Positions 54,223 to 63,720 of a stretch of DNA of 64,000 nt are shown here, in pieces. The stretch lies in NCBI RefSeq assembly GCF_018998565.1, contig NZ_JAHNZO010000013.1, forward strand, positions 6,666 to 70,665, written 5' to 3'. A model generated the notes under the pieces. The model was not told the DNA's origin. It ran no database searches and was given only the letters and a program-made list of their open reading frames with translations. The first letter of the stretch is position 1. Each line of letters begins with the position of its first letter. The position numbers and the translations under genes are program-made. This stretch comes from Paenibacillus oleatilyticus. Its GTDB lineage: Bacteria > Bacillota > Bacilli > Paenibacillales > NBRC-103111.

Positions 54223-55221
54223 ATGTTAAGCAAGGATATCGGCATAGATCTCGGGACTGCGAACGTCCTGATTCATGTGAAAGGTCGGGGCGTTGTCCTG
54301 GATGAACCGTCCGTCGTCGCCATCGAAAGCGATATAAAGCGAGTGCTGGCCGTAGGCGAAGAAGCGCGCCGCATGGTTGGCCGGACGCCTGGCAATATTG
54401 TGGCGATCCGTCCGCTGAGAGACGGCGTTATTGCCGACTTTGAAATAACGGAAATGATGCTGAAGTATTTTATCAATAAAGTCGGCGGGAAGAACTGGTA
54501 CAGTCACCCCCGTATTTTGATTTGCGCTCCGACGAACATCACGTCAGTAGAGCAGAAAGCGATTCGGGAAGCGGCCGAACGGAGCGGGGCGCGCGAAGTG
54601 TTTTTGGAAGAAGAGCCTAAGGCTGCGGCCATCGGCGCCGGAATGGATATTTTCCAACCGAGCGGCAACATGGTCGTAGATATCGGCGGAGGTACGACGG
54701 ATGTGGCCGTATTGTCCATGGGCGACATCGTTACCTCCTCTTCTATTAAAATCGCAGGGGACAAGTTCGACTCTGCCATTATGAAATATATTAAAAGCAA
54801 GTACAAGCTCTTGATCGGCGAACGTACAAGCGAGGATATTAAAGTCCGCATCGGAACGGTGCATCCGGACGGCAAGCGCGAGACGATGGATATCCGCGGC
54901 AGAGATATGGTGAGCGGACTGCCGTTAACGGTGACCATCAATTCGCAGGAAATTCAAGAAGCGCTGTCGGAGCCGGTATCGTCTATCGTGGCGGCTGCCA
55001 AGAGCGTGTTGGAACGCACGCCTCCGGAGCTTTCGGCCGATATTATCGACCGCGGCGTTATTTTGACCGGTGGCGGCGCGATGCTGCACGGCATCGATCA
55101 ATTGCTGGCGGACGAGCTTAAGGTGCCCATCCTGATTGCGGAAGATCCGATGCATTGCGTTGTAAAAGGAACCGGCATTATGTTGGACAACCTGGATAAA
55201 GTAACCAAGCGCAAATTTTAG
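54223..55221 (+). CDS. mbl: MreB-family cell-shape protein (Mbl)
   Basis: Actin-like filament protein that guides side-wall peptidoglycan synthesis. The 332-residue product has the actin-fold loops DIGIDLGTANVLIHVKGRGVVLDEPSVVAI (phosphate 1), MVVDIGGGTTDVAVLSMG (phosphate 2) and GVILTGGGAMLHGIDQLL (adenosine). Position after spoIIID and before flhO is that of mbl in B. subtilis, so this paralogue name is used rather than mreB. GGGAGG precedes the ATG. Confidence 0.94.
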   Translation: MLSKDIGIDLGTANVLIHVKGRGVVLDEPSVVAIESDIKRVLAVGEEARRMVGRTPGNIVAIRPLRDGVIADFEITEMMLKYFINKVGGKNWYSHPRILICAPTNITSVEQKAIREAAERSGAREVFLEEEPKAAAIGAGMDIFQPSGNMVVDIGGGTTDVAVLSMGDIVTSSSIKIAGDKFDSAIMKYIKSKYKLLIGERTSEDIKVRIGTVHPDGKRETMDIRGRDMVSGLPLTVTINSQEIQEALSEPVSSIVAAAKSVLERTPPELSADIIDRGVILTGGGAMLHGIDQLLADELKVPILIAEDPMHCVVKGTGIMLDNLDKVTKRKF

Positions 55222-55236
55222 GAGGGTAACCATTCG

Positions 55237-56130
55237 ATGTTAAGAGGCCTGTATACCGCCGCTTCCGGCATGATCGCACAGCAGCGCAAGCACGATATCG
55301 TTACCAATAATATTGCCAACCTCAACACCCCCGGCTTTAAAAGCGGCAACGGAATTAACCGGTCGTTCCCGGAAATTCTCATTTCCCGGGTACGCAGCGG
55401 CAAGGACGAACCGGGTTCGGTGCCTGTCGGCCGGATTAATACAGGGGTTATGGCGGAGGAGAATGTTTCTCTGCATGCGCAAGGCGATATTCAGGAAACG
55501 AAGAACCCTTTTGACTTCGCCTTGATTTCGGATATTCAGGTGCCGGGTGCCCGTTTTGACAGCTCAGGCAAGTACGTGGATCAGAACGGACAACGGGTGA
55601 TTCAGCCCCAAGCTTTCTTTACGATCTTGAATGCGGCCGGCGAACAGCGCTATTCCCTGAACGGCAAGTTTTCGCTGGATGCCAACGGACGGCTGATCGA
55701 TTCCGAAGGCCATTCGGTGTTAGGGCGCGATGGACAACCTATCGTGTTGATGGATGCGGGTACGCCGGTCACGAATTTCCGCATGACCCGGGCGGGACAG
55801 TTCACCAATGCAGAAGGCCAACCGATATTGGGGGCGAACGGACAACCGTTGTCGCTGCTTATTACCCGGGTGGAAGATCCGAACCAGCTGGTCCGCGAGG
55901 GCAACGGGCTGTACCGCATAAATGCCCAGGATCAAGGAGCGTTCCGGCCGATTGACGCTCAAGACCAGGTTGAAGTGCGGCAAGGCTATGTCGAGCGCTC
56001 CAACGTGGATTCCAGCCAGTCCATGGTCGATATGATGTCGGCTTTACGGGCTTATGAAGCTAACCAAAAGATGGTTCAGTATTATGATAAAAGTATGGAG
56101 AAAGCAGCCAACGAAATCGGCCGCGTCTAA
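55237..56130 (+). CDS. flhO: Flagellar rod/hook-basal body protein FlhO (FlgG family)
   Basis: A 297-residue flagellar axial protein. The N-terminal rod signature MLRGLYTAASGMIAQQRKHDIVTNNIANLNTPGFK and the C-terminal VEVRQGYVERSNVDSSQSMVDMMSALRAYEANQKMVQYYDKSMEKAANEIGRV are those of the FlgG/FlgF family. AGGAGGG precedes the ATG. It lies 15 bases after mbl, probably on the same transcript. Confidence 0.93.
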   Translation: MLRGLYTAASGMIAQQRKHDIVTNNIANLNTPGFKSGNGINRSFPEILISRVRSGKDEPGSVPVGRINTGVMAEENVSLHAQGDIQETKNPFDFALISDIQVPGARFDSSGKYVDQNGQRVIQPQAFFTILNAAGEQRYSLNGKFSLDANGRLIDSEGHSVLGRDGQPIVLMDAGTPVTNFRMTRAGQFTNAEGQPILGANGQPLSLLITRVEDPNQLVREGNGLYRINAQDQGAFRPIDAQDQVEVRQGYVERSNVDSSQSMVDMMSALRAYEANQKMVQYYDKSMEKAANEIGRV

Positions 56131-56187
56131 TCTGCCATTATATATAGCTCGTCCAGCTGAGAAACACCCCTTACAGGAGGAGTTCAC

Positions 56188-57063
56188 GTGAATCATTCGA
56201 TGATCAATTCATCCGTTTCGATGCATGCGCTTCAGCAAAAGCTCGATCTGCTTGCGAATAATATGGCCAACGTCAACAATACGGGCTATAAACGCCGGGA
56301 AGCTTCGTTTCAAGACGTGTTGACCAACGTGAAGCAGCAGCCCCGCGGTTTTCAAAAAGAAGGCCGGCTTACGCCGCTTGGATACAACCAAGGATGGGGG
56401 GCCAAGCTTGCGACAGCTCAATTGAATATGAGTCAAGGCTCGCTGAAGCCAACGAACAACCCGCTTGACGTGGCGATAGAAGGGGAGGGACTGTTCGAAA
56501 TATCCACCGCTTCCGTAGATGCAGCGGGCAATCCGGTAAGAGAAACCCGTTGGACGCGAGACGGTTCCTTCGAACTCTCGCCTTCAGGCGATCCGCAAAA
56601 CCCTGACGGCCTGATCTTGACTACCAAGGACGGTCATTACGTGATGGGGGCCGACAACAATCCGATTCGCGTGCCGAACAACCACCAGATACAAATTCAA
56701 GCGGATGGAACGATTCTGGCCCATGATGAAGCGGATCCTAATGCGGAGGCGGTTCCGGTCGGGCAAATCAAAATGGTGCGCGTGGTTCGTCCTCAGCTTT
56801 TGCAGCAGCTCGGCGATAATGTGTTCGGGTTGCCTTCCGACATTACGGCTCAGCAGCGGGACGACATCTTGGAGCCCGTAACGGTGGGGAACAACACGGT
56901 AGACCCGATTACGGTGCGTCAGGGCTTTTTGGAGCAGTCAAATGTCAGTCTTGCAGACGAAATGTCCGAGCTCATCATGGTTCAGCGGGCGTTTCAGTTA
57001 AATTCCCGCGCAGTAGCATCGTCCGATCAAATGATGAACTTGGCCAATAACTTGCGTGGCTAA
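56188..57063 (+). CDS. flhP: Flagellar hook-basal body protein FlhP (FlgG family)
   Basis: The 291-residue partner of FlhO. It has NHSMINSSVSMHALQQKLDLLANNMANVNNTGYKRREASFQDVL at the N-terminus, the GLFEISTASVDAAGNPV...WTRDGSFELSPSG middle part, and the C-terminal QGFLEQSNVSLADEMSELIMVQRAFQLNSRAV. The start is GTG at 56188 behind AGGAGGAG. The pair suggests a flagellated cell. Confidence 0.93.
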   Translation: MNHSMINSSVSMHALQQKLDLLANNMANVNNTGYKRREASFQDVLTNVKQQPRGFQKEGRLTPLGYNQGWGAKLATAQLNMSQGSLKPTNNPLDVAIEGEGLFEISTASVDAAGNPVRETRWTRDGSFELSPSGDPQNPDGLILTTKDGHYVMGADNNPIRVPNNHQIQIQADGTILAHDEADPNAEAVPVGQIKMVRVVRPQLLQQLGDNVFGLPSDITAQQRDDILEPVTVGNNTVDPITVRQGFLEQSNVSLADEMSELIMVQRAFQLNSRAVASSDQMMNLANNLRG

Positions 57064-57091
57064 CGGCATTACGCAAAGCGAGGTAGGGAAC

Positions 57092-57310
57092 TTGAGCGAT
57101 AACCGAAAGAAGGCGCCTGCAGAATCGAAAAGATGGAAAAAAGCGGTTTTTACGTTCCTGAAGTGGACGTGGATTCCGTTCACCGGCATAGTGGCGCTTT
57201 TAGTAGGGCTTGCGATCGGGTACGTTTATATAGGAAAACAAGATATTCATGAGGTTTTCAATTTGAATACGTGGCGTCATGCGTTTGATTTGATCTTTGC
57301 CGATACGTAG
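57092..57310 (+). CDS. Small membrane protein of the EpuA/'RNA polymerase subunit beta' family
   Basis: A 72-residue protein with a basic N-terminus (SDNRKKAPAESKRWKKAVFTFLKWTW) and one membrane helix (IPFTGIVALLVGLAIGYVYIG). Such proteins after flhP are commonly labelled DNA-directed RNA polymerase subunit beta (EpuA, PF11772), a label that does not reflect a polymerase role. Real function is unknown. GAGGTAGGG makes TTG at 57092 the best start; an ATG at 57056 within flhP is less likely. A terminator follows at once. Confidence 0.72.
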   Translation: MSDNRKKAPAESKRWKKAVFTFLKWTWIPFTGIVALLVGLAIGYVYIGKQDIHEVFNLNTWRHAFDLIFADT

Positions 57311-57314
57311 TGAT

Positions 57315-57346
57315 AAACTCCCGGGTAAGGGAGTTTTATTTTTTTC
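57315..57346 (+). terminator. Terminator of the mbl-flhOP unit
   Basis: AAACTCCC (57315-57322) / GGGAGTTT (57329-57336) followed by TATTTTTTT. Confidence 0.88.
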
Positions 57347-57439
57347 CTCATAAAGGTATAATGTATGGATGGGAAGCGTTACAGAGAGAGAATCGAGCTG
57401 CGCCGATAACTTAAGCGGCTCAGAGGGGGACGCTATTTC

Positions 57440-57961
57440 GTGTGGAACTTGCCCAATGTACTGACCGTATGCCGCTTTGTTTTGATTCCCGTCTACCTTG
57501 TGGTATTTGGAGCAGGATATACTAAAAGCGCCTTTTTCGTCCTGCTTATTGCGGGGCTTACCGACGTACTGGACGGCTACATCGCACGGAAACGAAATTT
57601 GGTCACCGAGCTTGGCAGCATGTTGGACCCGCTCGCGGACAAGCTGATGATGATCACCGTCATCTTGTCTCTGGTTTTCTCCCAGATGATTTCGTGGCAA
57701 GCTGCAGGAGCCATGTTTTTACGGGACGCGGGCATGATCGTAGGATCAGCGATTTTTCATTTTCGGGGCAAAAAGACCGTTCCGGCGAATGCGATGGGGA
57801 AATTGACGACCGTCTTGTATTATGTTGCCATTCTACTGATCGTTTTCGAGCTTCCGTACGCTCATGCGTATTTATGGTTTGTCATCGCCGTATCGTTTGT
57901 CACCTCTATTATTTATATTCTTCAGTTCAAGCTGCTGAACAAACGTGGCTTGCATTCATAA
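57440..57961 (+). CDS. CDP-alcohol phosphatidyltransferase (PgsA-like)
   Basis: A 173-residue membrane enzyme of phospholipid head-group synthesis. The family motif D-x2-DG-x2-AR-x8-G-x3-D-x3-D is complete in DVLDGYIARKRNLVTELGSMLDPLADK. Five or six helices are visible, starting NLPNVLTVCRFVLIPVYLV. The substrate is probably glycerol 3-phosphate (phosphatidylglycerophosphate synthase), but head-group specificity cannot be read. The start is GTG behind AGAGGGGG. It stands alone. Confidence 0.88.
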   Translation: MWNLPNVLTVCRFVLIPVYLVVFGAGYTKSAFFVLLIAGLTDVLDGYIARKRNLVTELGSMLDPLADKLMMITVILSLVFSQMISWQAAGAMFLRDAGMIVGSAIFHFRGKKTVPANAMGKLTTVLYYVAILLIVFELPYAHAYLWFVIAVSFVTSIIYILQFKLLNKRGLHS

Positions 57962-58129
57962 GGGAACCCTATTCGAAATAAAAAGAGCTCACGCCCGGAT
58001 TCACCTTACCGGCAAATCCGTACATAAGCTCCCTTATATCAACCTTCACTGCTGCAGCTCATGAAGGGACATTTGTATTGTAAGTTGAACCAGACGTTTT
58101 TATACTCACTCAGGAAAGGAGCATCTGCC

Positions 58130-58573
58130 TTGTTAGATGCCGTTCAAATTCAAAAGATCATTCCGCACCGTTACCCCTTTTTGTTGGTGGACCGCATAGT
58201 AGAAGTTGAAGCGGGCGTGAAATCCGTAGGTATTAAAAATGTAACGATCAACGAACCATTTTTCCAGGGACATTTTCCGGGATTTCCCGTTATGCCGGGG
58301 GTGCTGATTGTCGAAGCTCTTGCGCAGGTCGGTGCCGTAGCCCTATTGCAACTGGAAGCAAACCATGGGAAAATCGGGTTGCTTGCAGGAATCGACAATT
58401 TCCGTTTCCGCGGTCAAGTGAAGCCGGGAGATACGTTAACGTTAGAGGTAATGATTACACGATCGAAAGGCATCATCGGCAAAGGGCAGGCAACAGCCAA
58501 AGTCGGAGATAAAGTCGTCGCGGAAGGCGAAATCATGTTCGCGCTTCAAGAGGATAACACCGACCATAATTAA
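58130..58573 (+). CDS. fabZ: (3R)-hydroxyacyl-[ACP] dehydratase FabZ
   Basis: Dehydrates 3-hydroxyacyl-ACP in fatty acid elongation. The 147-residue hot-dog protein has [18 protein letters not shown], the catalytic His in [24 protein letters not shown], and [30 protein letters not shown] places the start at TTG 58130; the frame is open back to 58061 without family support. Confidence 0.95.
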   Translation: MLDAVQIQKIIPHRYPFLLVDRIVEVEAGVKSVGIKNVTINEPFFQGHFPGFPVMPGVLIVEALAQVGAVALLQLEANHGKIGLLAGIDNFRFRGQVKPGDTLTLEVMITRSKGIIGKGQATAKVGDKVVAEGEIMFALQEDNTDHN

Positions 58574-58608
58574 CATATATACATAAAATTTCGGGTAGAG
58601 GAGATGGA

Positions 58609-60321
58609 ATGATGAATACGGGGAAGCATGTACAGGAGCAATACGAGCTTTGGTTGAAGGATCCGGCAATTGACGAGAGCACCAAAGAAGAGCTTCGACA
58701 AATTGCAGGAGATGCCAAAGAAATCGAGGATCGGTTTTATCGCGATCTGGAATTTGGAACCGGGGGCCTGCGCGGCGTCATTGGGGCCGGTACGAACCGG
58801 ATCAACGCGTATACGGTAGCCCGTGCCACCCAAGGGCTCGCACAGTTCATGCTTGCTTCCGGCAAAGGATCGCTTTCCGCGGTCATTGCCTACGATTCCC
58901 GGAACCAGTCGCCAGAATTTGCGCTTGAAGCGGCTAAGGTACTGGCAGGCAACGGAATCAAAGCGTATGTGTTCGAATCGCTTCGTCCGACGCCGGAGCT
59001 CTCGTTTGCCGTCCGGTATTTGAAGGCCGACGCCGGCATCGTTATCACGGCGAGCCACAATCCTCCCGAATATAATGGTTATAAAGTATACGGAAACGAT
59101 GGCGGACAGCTTGTTCCGGAGCAAGCCGAGCAAGTCATTGCTGAGATCCGCGGAGTGCAGTCGTTTGCCGACGTGAAAAGAAAGTCGCGTGCGGAGGCCG
59201 AGAATGCCGGTTTGCTGCAATGGATCGGCGAGGCGGTGGATGCCGAATACATTCGTGCGGTCACGGCCATCAGCCGCAATCCGGAGCTTGTGAAGCAGAC
59301 GAGCGACAACTTCCGCATCGTGTTCACACCGCTGCATGGAGCAGGCAATTTATCCGTGCGCGCGGCATTGGCCGGCATCGGCTTCGATCAGGTGCAGGTG
59401 GTTGCCGAGCAGGAACAGCCGGATGCCAACTTCTCCACGGTCAAGTCGCCGAATCCGGAGGAACGGGAAGCGTTCGCCTTGGCAATTAACGAAGCCAAGA
59501 AAACGGACGCGGACATCATTATCGGTACGGACCCGGATTGCGACCGGATGGGCGCGGTTGTGAAGGATGCGAACGGCGAATATTTCGTGCTGACGGGCAA
59601 TCAGTCGGGTGCGATTATGGTCGATTACCTGCTCAGCAGCCGCAAGGAGCGCGGTGAGCTTCCGGCGAACGGAGTCGTGATCAAAACGATCGTCACCAGC
59701 GAGATGGGAGCGGTCATTGCCGAGCATTATGGGGCTAAAGTATTGAACACGCTGACAGGCTTCAAATACATCGGCGAAAAAATGACACAGTTCGAGCGGA
59801 CCGGAGAAGCCGAATTTTTGTTCGGCTATGAAGAAAGCTACGGTTATCTCGCCGGCAACTATGCACGCGACAAGGATGCGGTAATCGCGTCGATGCTGAT
59901 CTGCGAAGCTGCAGCTTATTACAAAAGCCAAGGCAAAACCTTGTACGATGTTCTGCAGGAACTGTATGCGCGTCACGGCTACTTCTTGGAAAAGCTCGAA
60001 TCGCGCACGCTCAAAGGCAAGGATGGCGTCGAGAAAATCCAAAGCATCATGAGCGATTGGCGCAGCGCTCCACCGGAAGTGCTTAACGGATTGCAGGTCG
60101 TTAAGGTTGAGGACTTCTCTCAAGGATTGTACGGACTTCCGTCGGAAAACGTCCTTAAATATACGCTTGAAGACGATTCTTGGTTCTGCCTCCGCCCATC
60201 GGGCACGGAGCCGAAGATCAAAGTATACTTTGCCGTTCGAGGCACCTCCGCGCAGGCCGCTTCCGAAGCGATCGAACAACTGGTGCAGACAGTTATGTCC
60301 CGCGTGGACAATCACAACTAA
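58609..60321 (+). CDS. pgcA: Phosphosugar mutase (phosphoglucomutase, PgcA type)
   Basis: Alpha-D-phosphohexomutase, most likely glucose 1-/6-phosphate, feeding UDP-glucose for wall and lipid glycosylation. The 570-residue protein shows the phosphoserine loop GIVITASHNPPEYNGYKVYG, the metal loop IIGTDPDCDRMGAVV, the sugar loop FGYEESYGYLAG and the phosphate loop RPSGTEPKIKVYF. Tandem ATGs at 58609/58612 follow GAGGAGA. Confidence 0.94.
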   Translation: MMNTGKHVQEQYELWLKDPAIDESTKEELRQIAGDAKEIEDRFYRDLEFGTGGLRGVIGAGTNRINAYTVARATQGLAQFMLASGKGSLSAVIAYDSRNQSPEFALEAAKVLAGNGIKAYVFESLRPTPELSFAVRYLKADAGIVITASHNPPEYNGYKVYGNDGGQLVPEQAEQVIAEIRGVQSFADVKRKSRAEAENAGLLQWIGEAVDAEYIRAVTAISRNPELVKQTSDNFRIVFTPLHGAGNLSVRAALAGIGFDQVQVVAEQEQPDANFSTVKSPNPEEREAFALAINEAKKTDADIIIGTDPDCDRMGAVVKDANGEYFVLTGNQSGAIMVDYLLSSRKERGELPANGVVIKTIVTSEMGAVIAEHYGAKVLNTLTGFKYIGEKMTQFERTGEAEFLFGYEESYGYLAGNYARDKDAVIASMLICEAAAYYKSQGKTLYDVLQELYARHGYFLEKLESRTLKGKDGVEKIQSIMSDWRSAPPEVLNGLQVVKVEDFSQGLYGLPSENVLKYTLEDDSWFCLRPSGTEPKIKVYFAVRGTSAQAASEAIEQLVQTVMSRVDNHN

Positions 60322-60354
60322 CTTTGGGAGTGGGCAGTGTTGAAGGGAACGTAC

Positions 60355-62400
60355 ATGAAATGGAATCAACGGGCGCTTAAATGGTTGTGGTGGCTGGTTA
60401 TCCTTGGGATGCTGGCTGCCATCCCCGTAGCGTTCGAGCGGAATGAGACGGAGCAGAAAACGGGACGAAAGGTAGAGTTCGTCTTCGATTACCGCAATTT
60501 GCTGGAAATATCCGATTTGCAAACGGATCCCCGCAAATTCGTATTGGAGCAGTTGGACGAGATGAAGCAGCATGGGATTCAATCCATGGCTGTCTATGAA
60601 GCGACTCTCAACGAGCTGAAGCTGAGCCGCCGCATTGAGCTGTTTACATCGCATGAAGCGTCCGCTTTAACTCAGACACCCATTTCGCCGAATGAAAACT
60701 TTACGTATCTTTTGTTTGCGGAGAAAGAATCCGAGCAGCAGCTTCAGCCGATGATTCAGAAGGCTTTTGCCGAGTTGAATGTAAACACGAGAGCATGGAG
60801 CTACAAAAATCAGCCGGGCCTGATCATCGAGATGTCGATGGAAGATGCGATGTTGAAAACGATGGACCCGGATCCGATCACTTTGCAGCTGCTTAAGGAA
60901 AAAGGGTACACGATTGTCATCCGGCTATCCAACCGCCGGGCTTTTGACGAGGCCCGCTTGGATGAGCTGCTGGGAAGACTGAAGGCTCTCGGAGTGAAGC
61001 GAATGATTATCGACGGCGAGACCGTACCCGGTTTCGTAAGCGATAAAGATTTGCACAATATCGAGTTGATGGCCGAGCTCATGAAAAAGCACCAAATTGG
61101 CTTGGCCTCGACCGAAGCCCTGTATCAAAAGACGCCGCCGCGCGGCTTCAACAGCATCGCGAAGAAGATCGATTACAACGTGGTCCGGCTTCACCCGCTC
61201 ACGGAATCCGACTCCCAGAAGCTGACGGAGAATATCACTCCGCAAGAGCTAAAGGGCCGCATTCAAGATTATGCGGACCGGTTTTTGCTGGCGGTAAAGG
61301 ATCGCAACATCCGGATGATCTTCCTGCATGCCAAAGCGGTAAAGAGCACGGATAAAGGGAAAATCGTTCATCCGCTCGATTCCATTTACTTGACGTTGAA
61401 GGGGCCGGACGGGGTTATTCCTCAGATTCATAAGATCGGCTATCAAACCGGGCCGGCTACGGCGTTTGTACCGGTGCATTCAGGCTGGCAGCCGATTGCC
61501 AAGGCACTGTTGTCGATTGGAGCCATCGCTTTAATTGCGCTGACGATCTCTTACTTCGTCCCTGAGCTTGCACTAGCTGTCTTTTTGATCGGATTGGTGG
61601 GCTCTGCAGGGATGTATGTGTGGAACAACAGTTTATTTTCGCAAGCGTTAGCGCTTGGCGCAGGAACTTGCGCACCGACTCTCGCCATGATGTTTGCGAT
61701 CCGGACGGCGCGGAATAAGCTTAAGCGCAAAGATGAAAAAAAATGGCTATTTGCTGCGATACTTCTTTTGAGGACCACTCTTCTTTCGTTAATCGGTGCT
61801 CTATTTATCGTAGGGCTGCTGAATCAAATCACGTATTCATTGGTACTGGAGCAATTCCGCGGCGTCGGCATCCTGCATGCGGCTCCGATCGCCCTGACGG
61901 TGCTGTATTGGCTGTTGTTTAGCGATGAAACTTCTTATCGGGATAAAGTGCAGCGAATTCAAGGCTTCCTTCACGCGAATATTCGTGTTCTGTGGGTCAT
62001 TGTCGCAGTAGTCGTCGCGGCAGCAGGCTATTATTACATTTCGCGTACCGGCAATGAGGGGCAGGCATCGTCGTTCGAACGGTATTTCCGATCCTTCCTT
62101 GAAAATACGCTCGGCGTGCGGCCGCGGACGAAGGAGTTCTTGATCTCCCATCCGCTGTTCCTGCTGGGAGCTTACTTGTGCTATAAGTACCGCAGCGCGC
62201 TTCTGCTTGTTCTGATCGGCGTGATCGGTCAAGCTTCGGTCGTGGATACGTTCGCGCATCTGCATACACCACTCGTCATTTCGTCGATTCGCGTCGTCTA
62301 CGGCTTGGCTTTCGGCCTGTTGATCGGAGCAGTCTTAATTGTAGTCTGGGAAATTATCGCAAGGAGTTGGCAGCGTTGGGTACCCCGGTTAAGCGAATAG
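60355..62400 (+). CDS. DUF5693 family membrane protein
   Basis: A 681-residue protein. One N-terminal helix (LKWLWWLVILGMLAAIPVAF) leads to an outside-facing soluble domain of about 350 residues (EISDLQTDPRKFVLEQLDEMKQHGIQSMAVYEATLNEL...). From about residue 380 at least seven further helices follow (ALLSIGAIALIALTISYFVPELALAVFLIGLVG etc.). It matches the DUF5693 family, whose function is unknown. Its stop codon lies 24 bases inside the csaB frame, so the two are coupled. That suggests a part in secondary wall polymer synthesis or pyruvylation. A GTG at 60337 is an alternative start. Confidence 0.82.
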   Translation: MKWNQRALKWLWWLVILGMLAAIPVAFERNETEQKTGRKVEFVFDYRNLLEISDLQTDPRKFVLEQLDEMKQHGIQSMAVYEATLNELKLSRRIELFTSHEASALTQTPISPNENFTYLLFAEKESEQQLQPMIQKAFAELNVNTRAWSYKNQPGLIIEMSMEDAMLKTMDPDPITLQLLKEKGYTIVIRLSNRRAFDEARLDELLGRLKALGVKRMIIDGETVPGFVSDKDLHNIELMAELMKKHQIGLASTEALYQKTPPRGFNSIAKKIDYNVVRLHPLTESDSQKLTENITPQELKGRIQDYADRFLLAVKDRNIRMIFLHAKAVKSTDKGKIVHPLDSIYLTLKGPDGVIPQIHKIGYQTGPATAFVPVHSGWQPIAKALLSIGAIALIALTISYFVPELALAVFLIGLVGSAGMYVWNNSLFSQALALGAGTCAPTLAMMFAIRTARNKLKRKDEKKWLFAAILLLRTTLLSLIGALFIVGLLNQITYSLVLEQFRGVGILHAAPIALTVLYWLLFSDETSYRDKVQRIQGFLHANIRVLWVIVAVVVAAAGYYYISRTGNEGQASSFERYFRSFLENTLGVRPRTKEFLISHPLFLLGAYLCYKYRSALLLVLIGVIGQASVVDTFAHLHTPLVISSIRVVYGLAFGLLIGAVLIVVWEIIARSWQRWVPRLSE

Positions 62401-63500
62401 TATTGTCCGGTTACTACGGATTCCATAACAGCGGCGACGAGGCCGTGCTGCAATCGATTTTGCTGGCTTTGAAGGAACAAGGAGAACGACAGGGCGTAAC
62501 ATTCGTCCCTGTCGTTCTGTCCATAAACCCGGAGGAAACGGCCCGAACCTACGGCGTTGAAGCCGCTCACCGGATGCGCCCTGCCGAAGTATGGCGGACG
62601 CTGCGAGGAGCCCACGGGCTCATAAGCGGCGGCGGCAGTCTGCTGCAGGATGAAACGGGGACCAAAACGATCCCGTATTACATTGGAATTATCCGGCTTG
62701 CTCAATGGCTTCGAAAGCCTGTATTTGTTTATTCACAAGGCATCGGTCCGGTGCACCGGCCGTCTTTCTATGGATGGATCCGTTCGGCCTTCAATCGATG
62801 TGCGTTTATTTCTGTTCGAGACGACGAATCGAAAGCGCTGCTGGGGCGAATGGGTGTTCCTGCTGACCGTGTTGAAGTGGTGCCGGATCCGGTGATGGGG
62901 TTATCGCTTCGCGAGCAAAGGGACCCCAAAGGCGATACGCATAGGAAGCCTGTGATTGGGGTATCCGTCCGATTCTGGAACGAAGATCGCTCAGAGCTGC
63001 AGGCTGTTGCCGATGCGCTTAAGCTTGTATTGGAGCAATCGGATGCGCATATTCGTTTTCTGCCGTTTCACTTGCCATCCGACGAGCAAGCTTCCTTGTA
63101 TGTGATGGAACATATGGGGGAACTCTACAAGGAGCGGATGAGTATAACCCCTCCGATTAACCATCCGCAGGATATGCTGGCGGAAGTTGCTTCTTGCCAG
63201 GTGTTGGTTGGGATGCGTCTTCACTCCTTGATATATGCGGCCGGTCAATTCGTCCCTATGGTTGGCGTGTCGTACGATCCGAAGATCGATCAATTTTTGA
63301 ATCGTCTCGGGATCAAAGCCGCTTGCAGTACCCAAAAGCCAGATGCGAACGCGCTGGCCGAAGAGACCTTACGGCTGTGGAACGGCGTAGAAGCATGGAA
63401 ACGGGAGAAACAGCCGGCCATTGAACGGCTGAAAGTCGAAGCCGGGCGTCCGGCGGAACGAATCGCTTCTTATTATGCCAGTCAACATAAAGGAAATTAA
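62376..63500 (+). CDS. csaB: Polysaccharide pyruvyl transferase CsaB
   Basis: Transfers pyruvate from PEP to secondary cell-wall polymer, making the ketal that SLH domains bind. The 374-residue product shows SGYYGFHNSGDEAVLQSILLAL, GLISGGGSLLQDETGTKTIPYYIGIIRLA, VYSQGIGPVHRPSF, FISVRDDESKALL and LVGMRLHSLIYAAGQFVPMVGVSYDPKI. AAGGAG lies 9 bases before the TTG at 62376, inside the end of the DUF5693 gene. The SLH protease in this window is a likely client of its product. Confidence 0.94.
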   Translation: MGTPVKRIVLSGYYGFHNSGDEAVLQSILLALKEQGERQGVTFVPVVLSINPEETARTYGVEAAHRMRPAEVWRTLRGAHGLISGGGSLLQDETGTKTIPYYIGIIRLAQWLRKPVFVYSQGIGPVHRPSFYGWIRSAFNRCAFISVRDDESKALLGRMGVPADRVEVVPDPVMGLSLREQRDPKGDTHRKPVIGVSVRFWNEDRSELQAVADALKLVLEQSDAHIRFLPFHLPSDEQASLYVMEHMGELYKERMSITPPINHPQDMLAEVASCQVLVGMRLHSLIYAAGQFVPMVGVSYDPKIDQFLNRLGIKAACSTQKPDANALAEETLRLWNGVEAWKREKQPAIERLKVEAGRPAERIASYYASQHKGN

Positions 63501-63720
63501 TAAGGCTACGCTAAGCAATAAATATGTGCTTGTTTTGCCGTAATTCGCAGTGAAAGTGAATCGTAGAGAGGAAAATGTGCGGAAACCTGATAATCCCTAT
63601 GAAAACCACCTGAAAACCGCCCAAATTGCCTAAATTCATGATGGTATTTCAGAAGCCGTCAAGGTATAATTTGAAGTGTTTGGGGTTTTGTCATAGAAAA
63701 AAGGGGCTGTGAAAACACAC

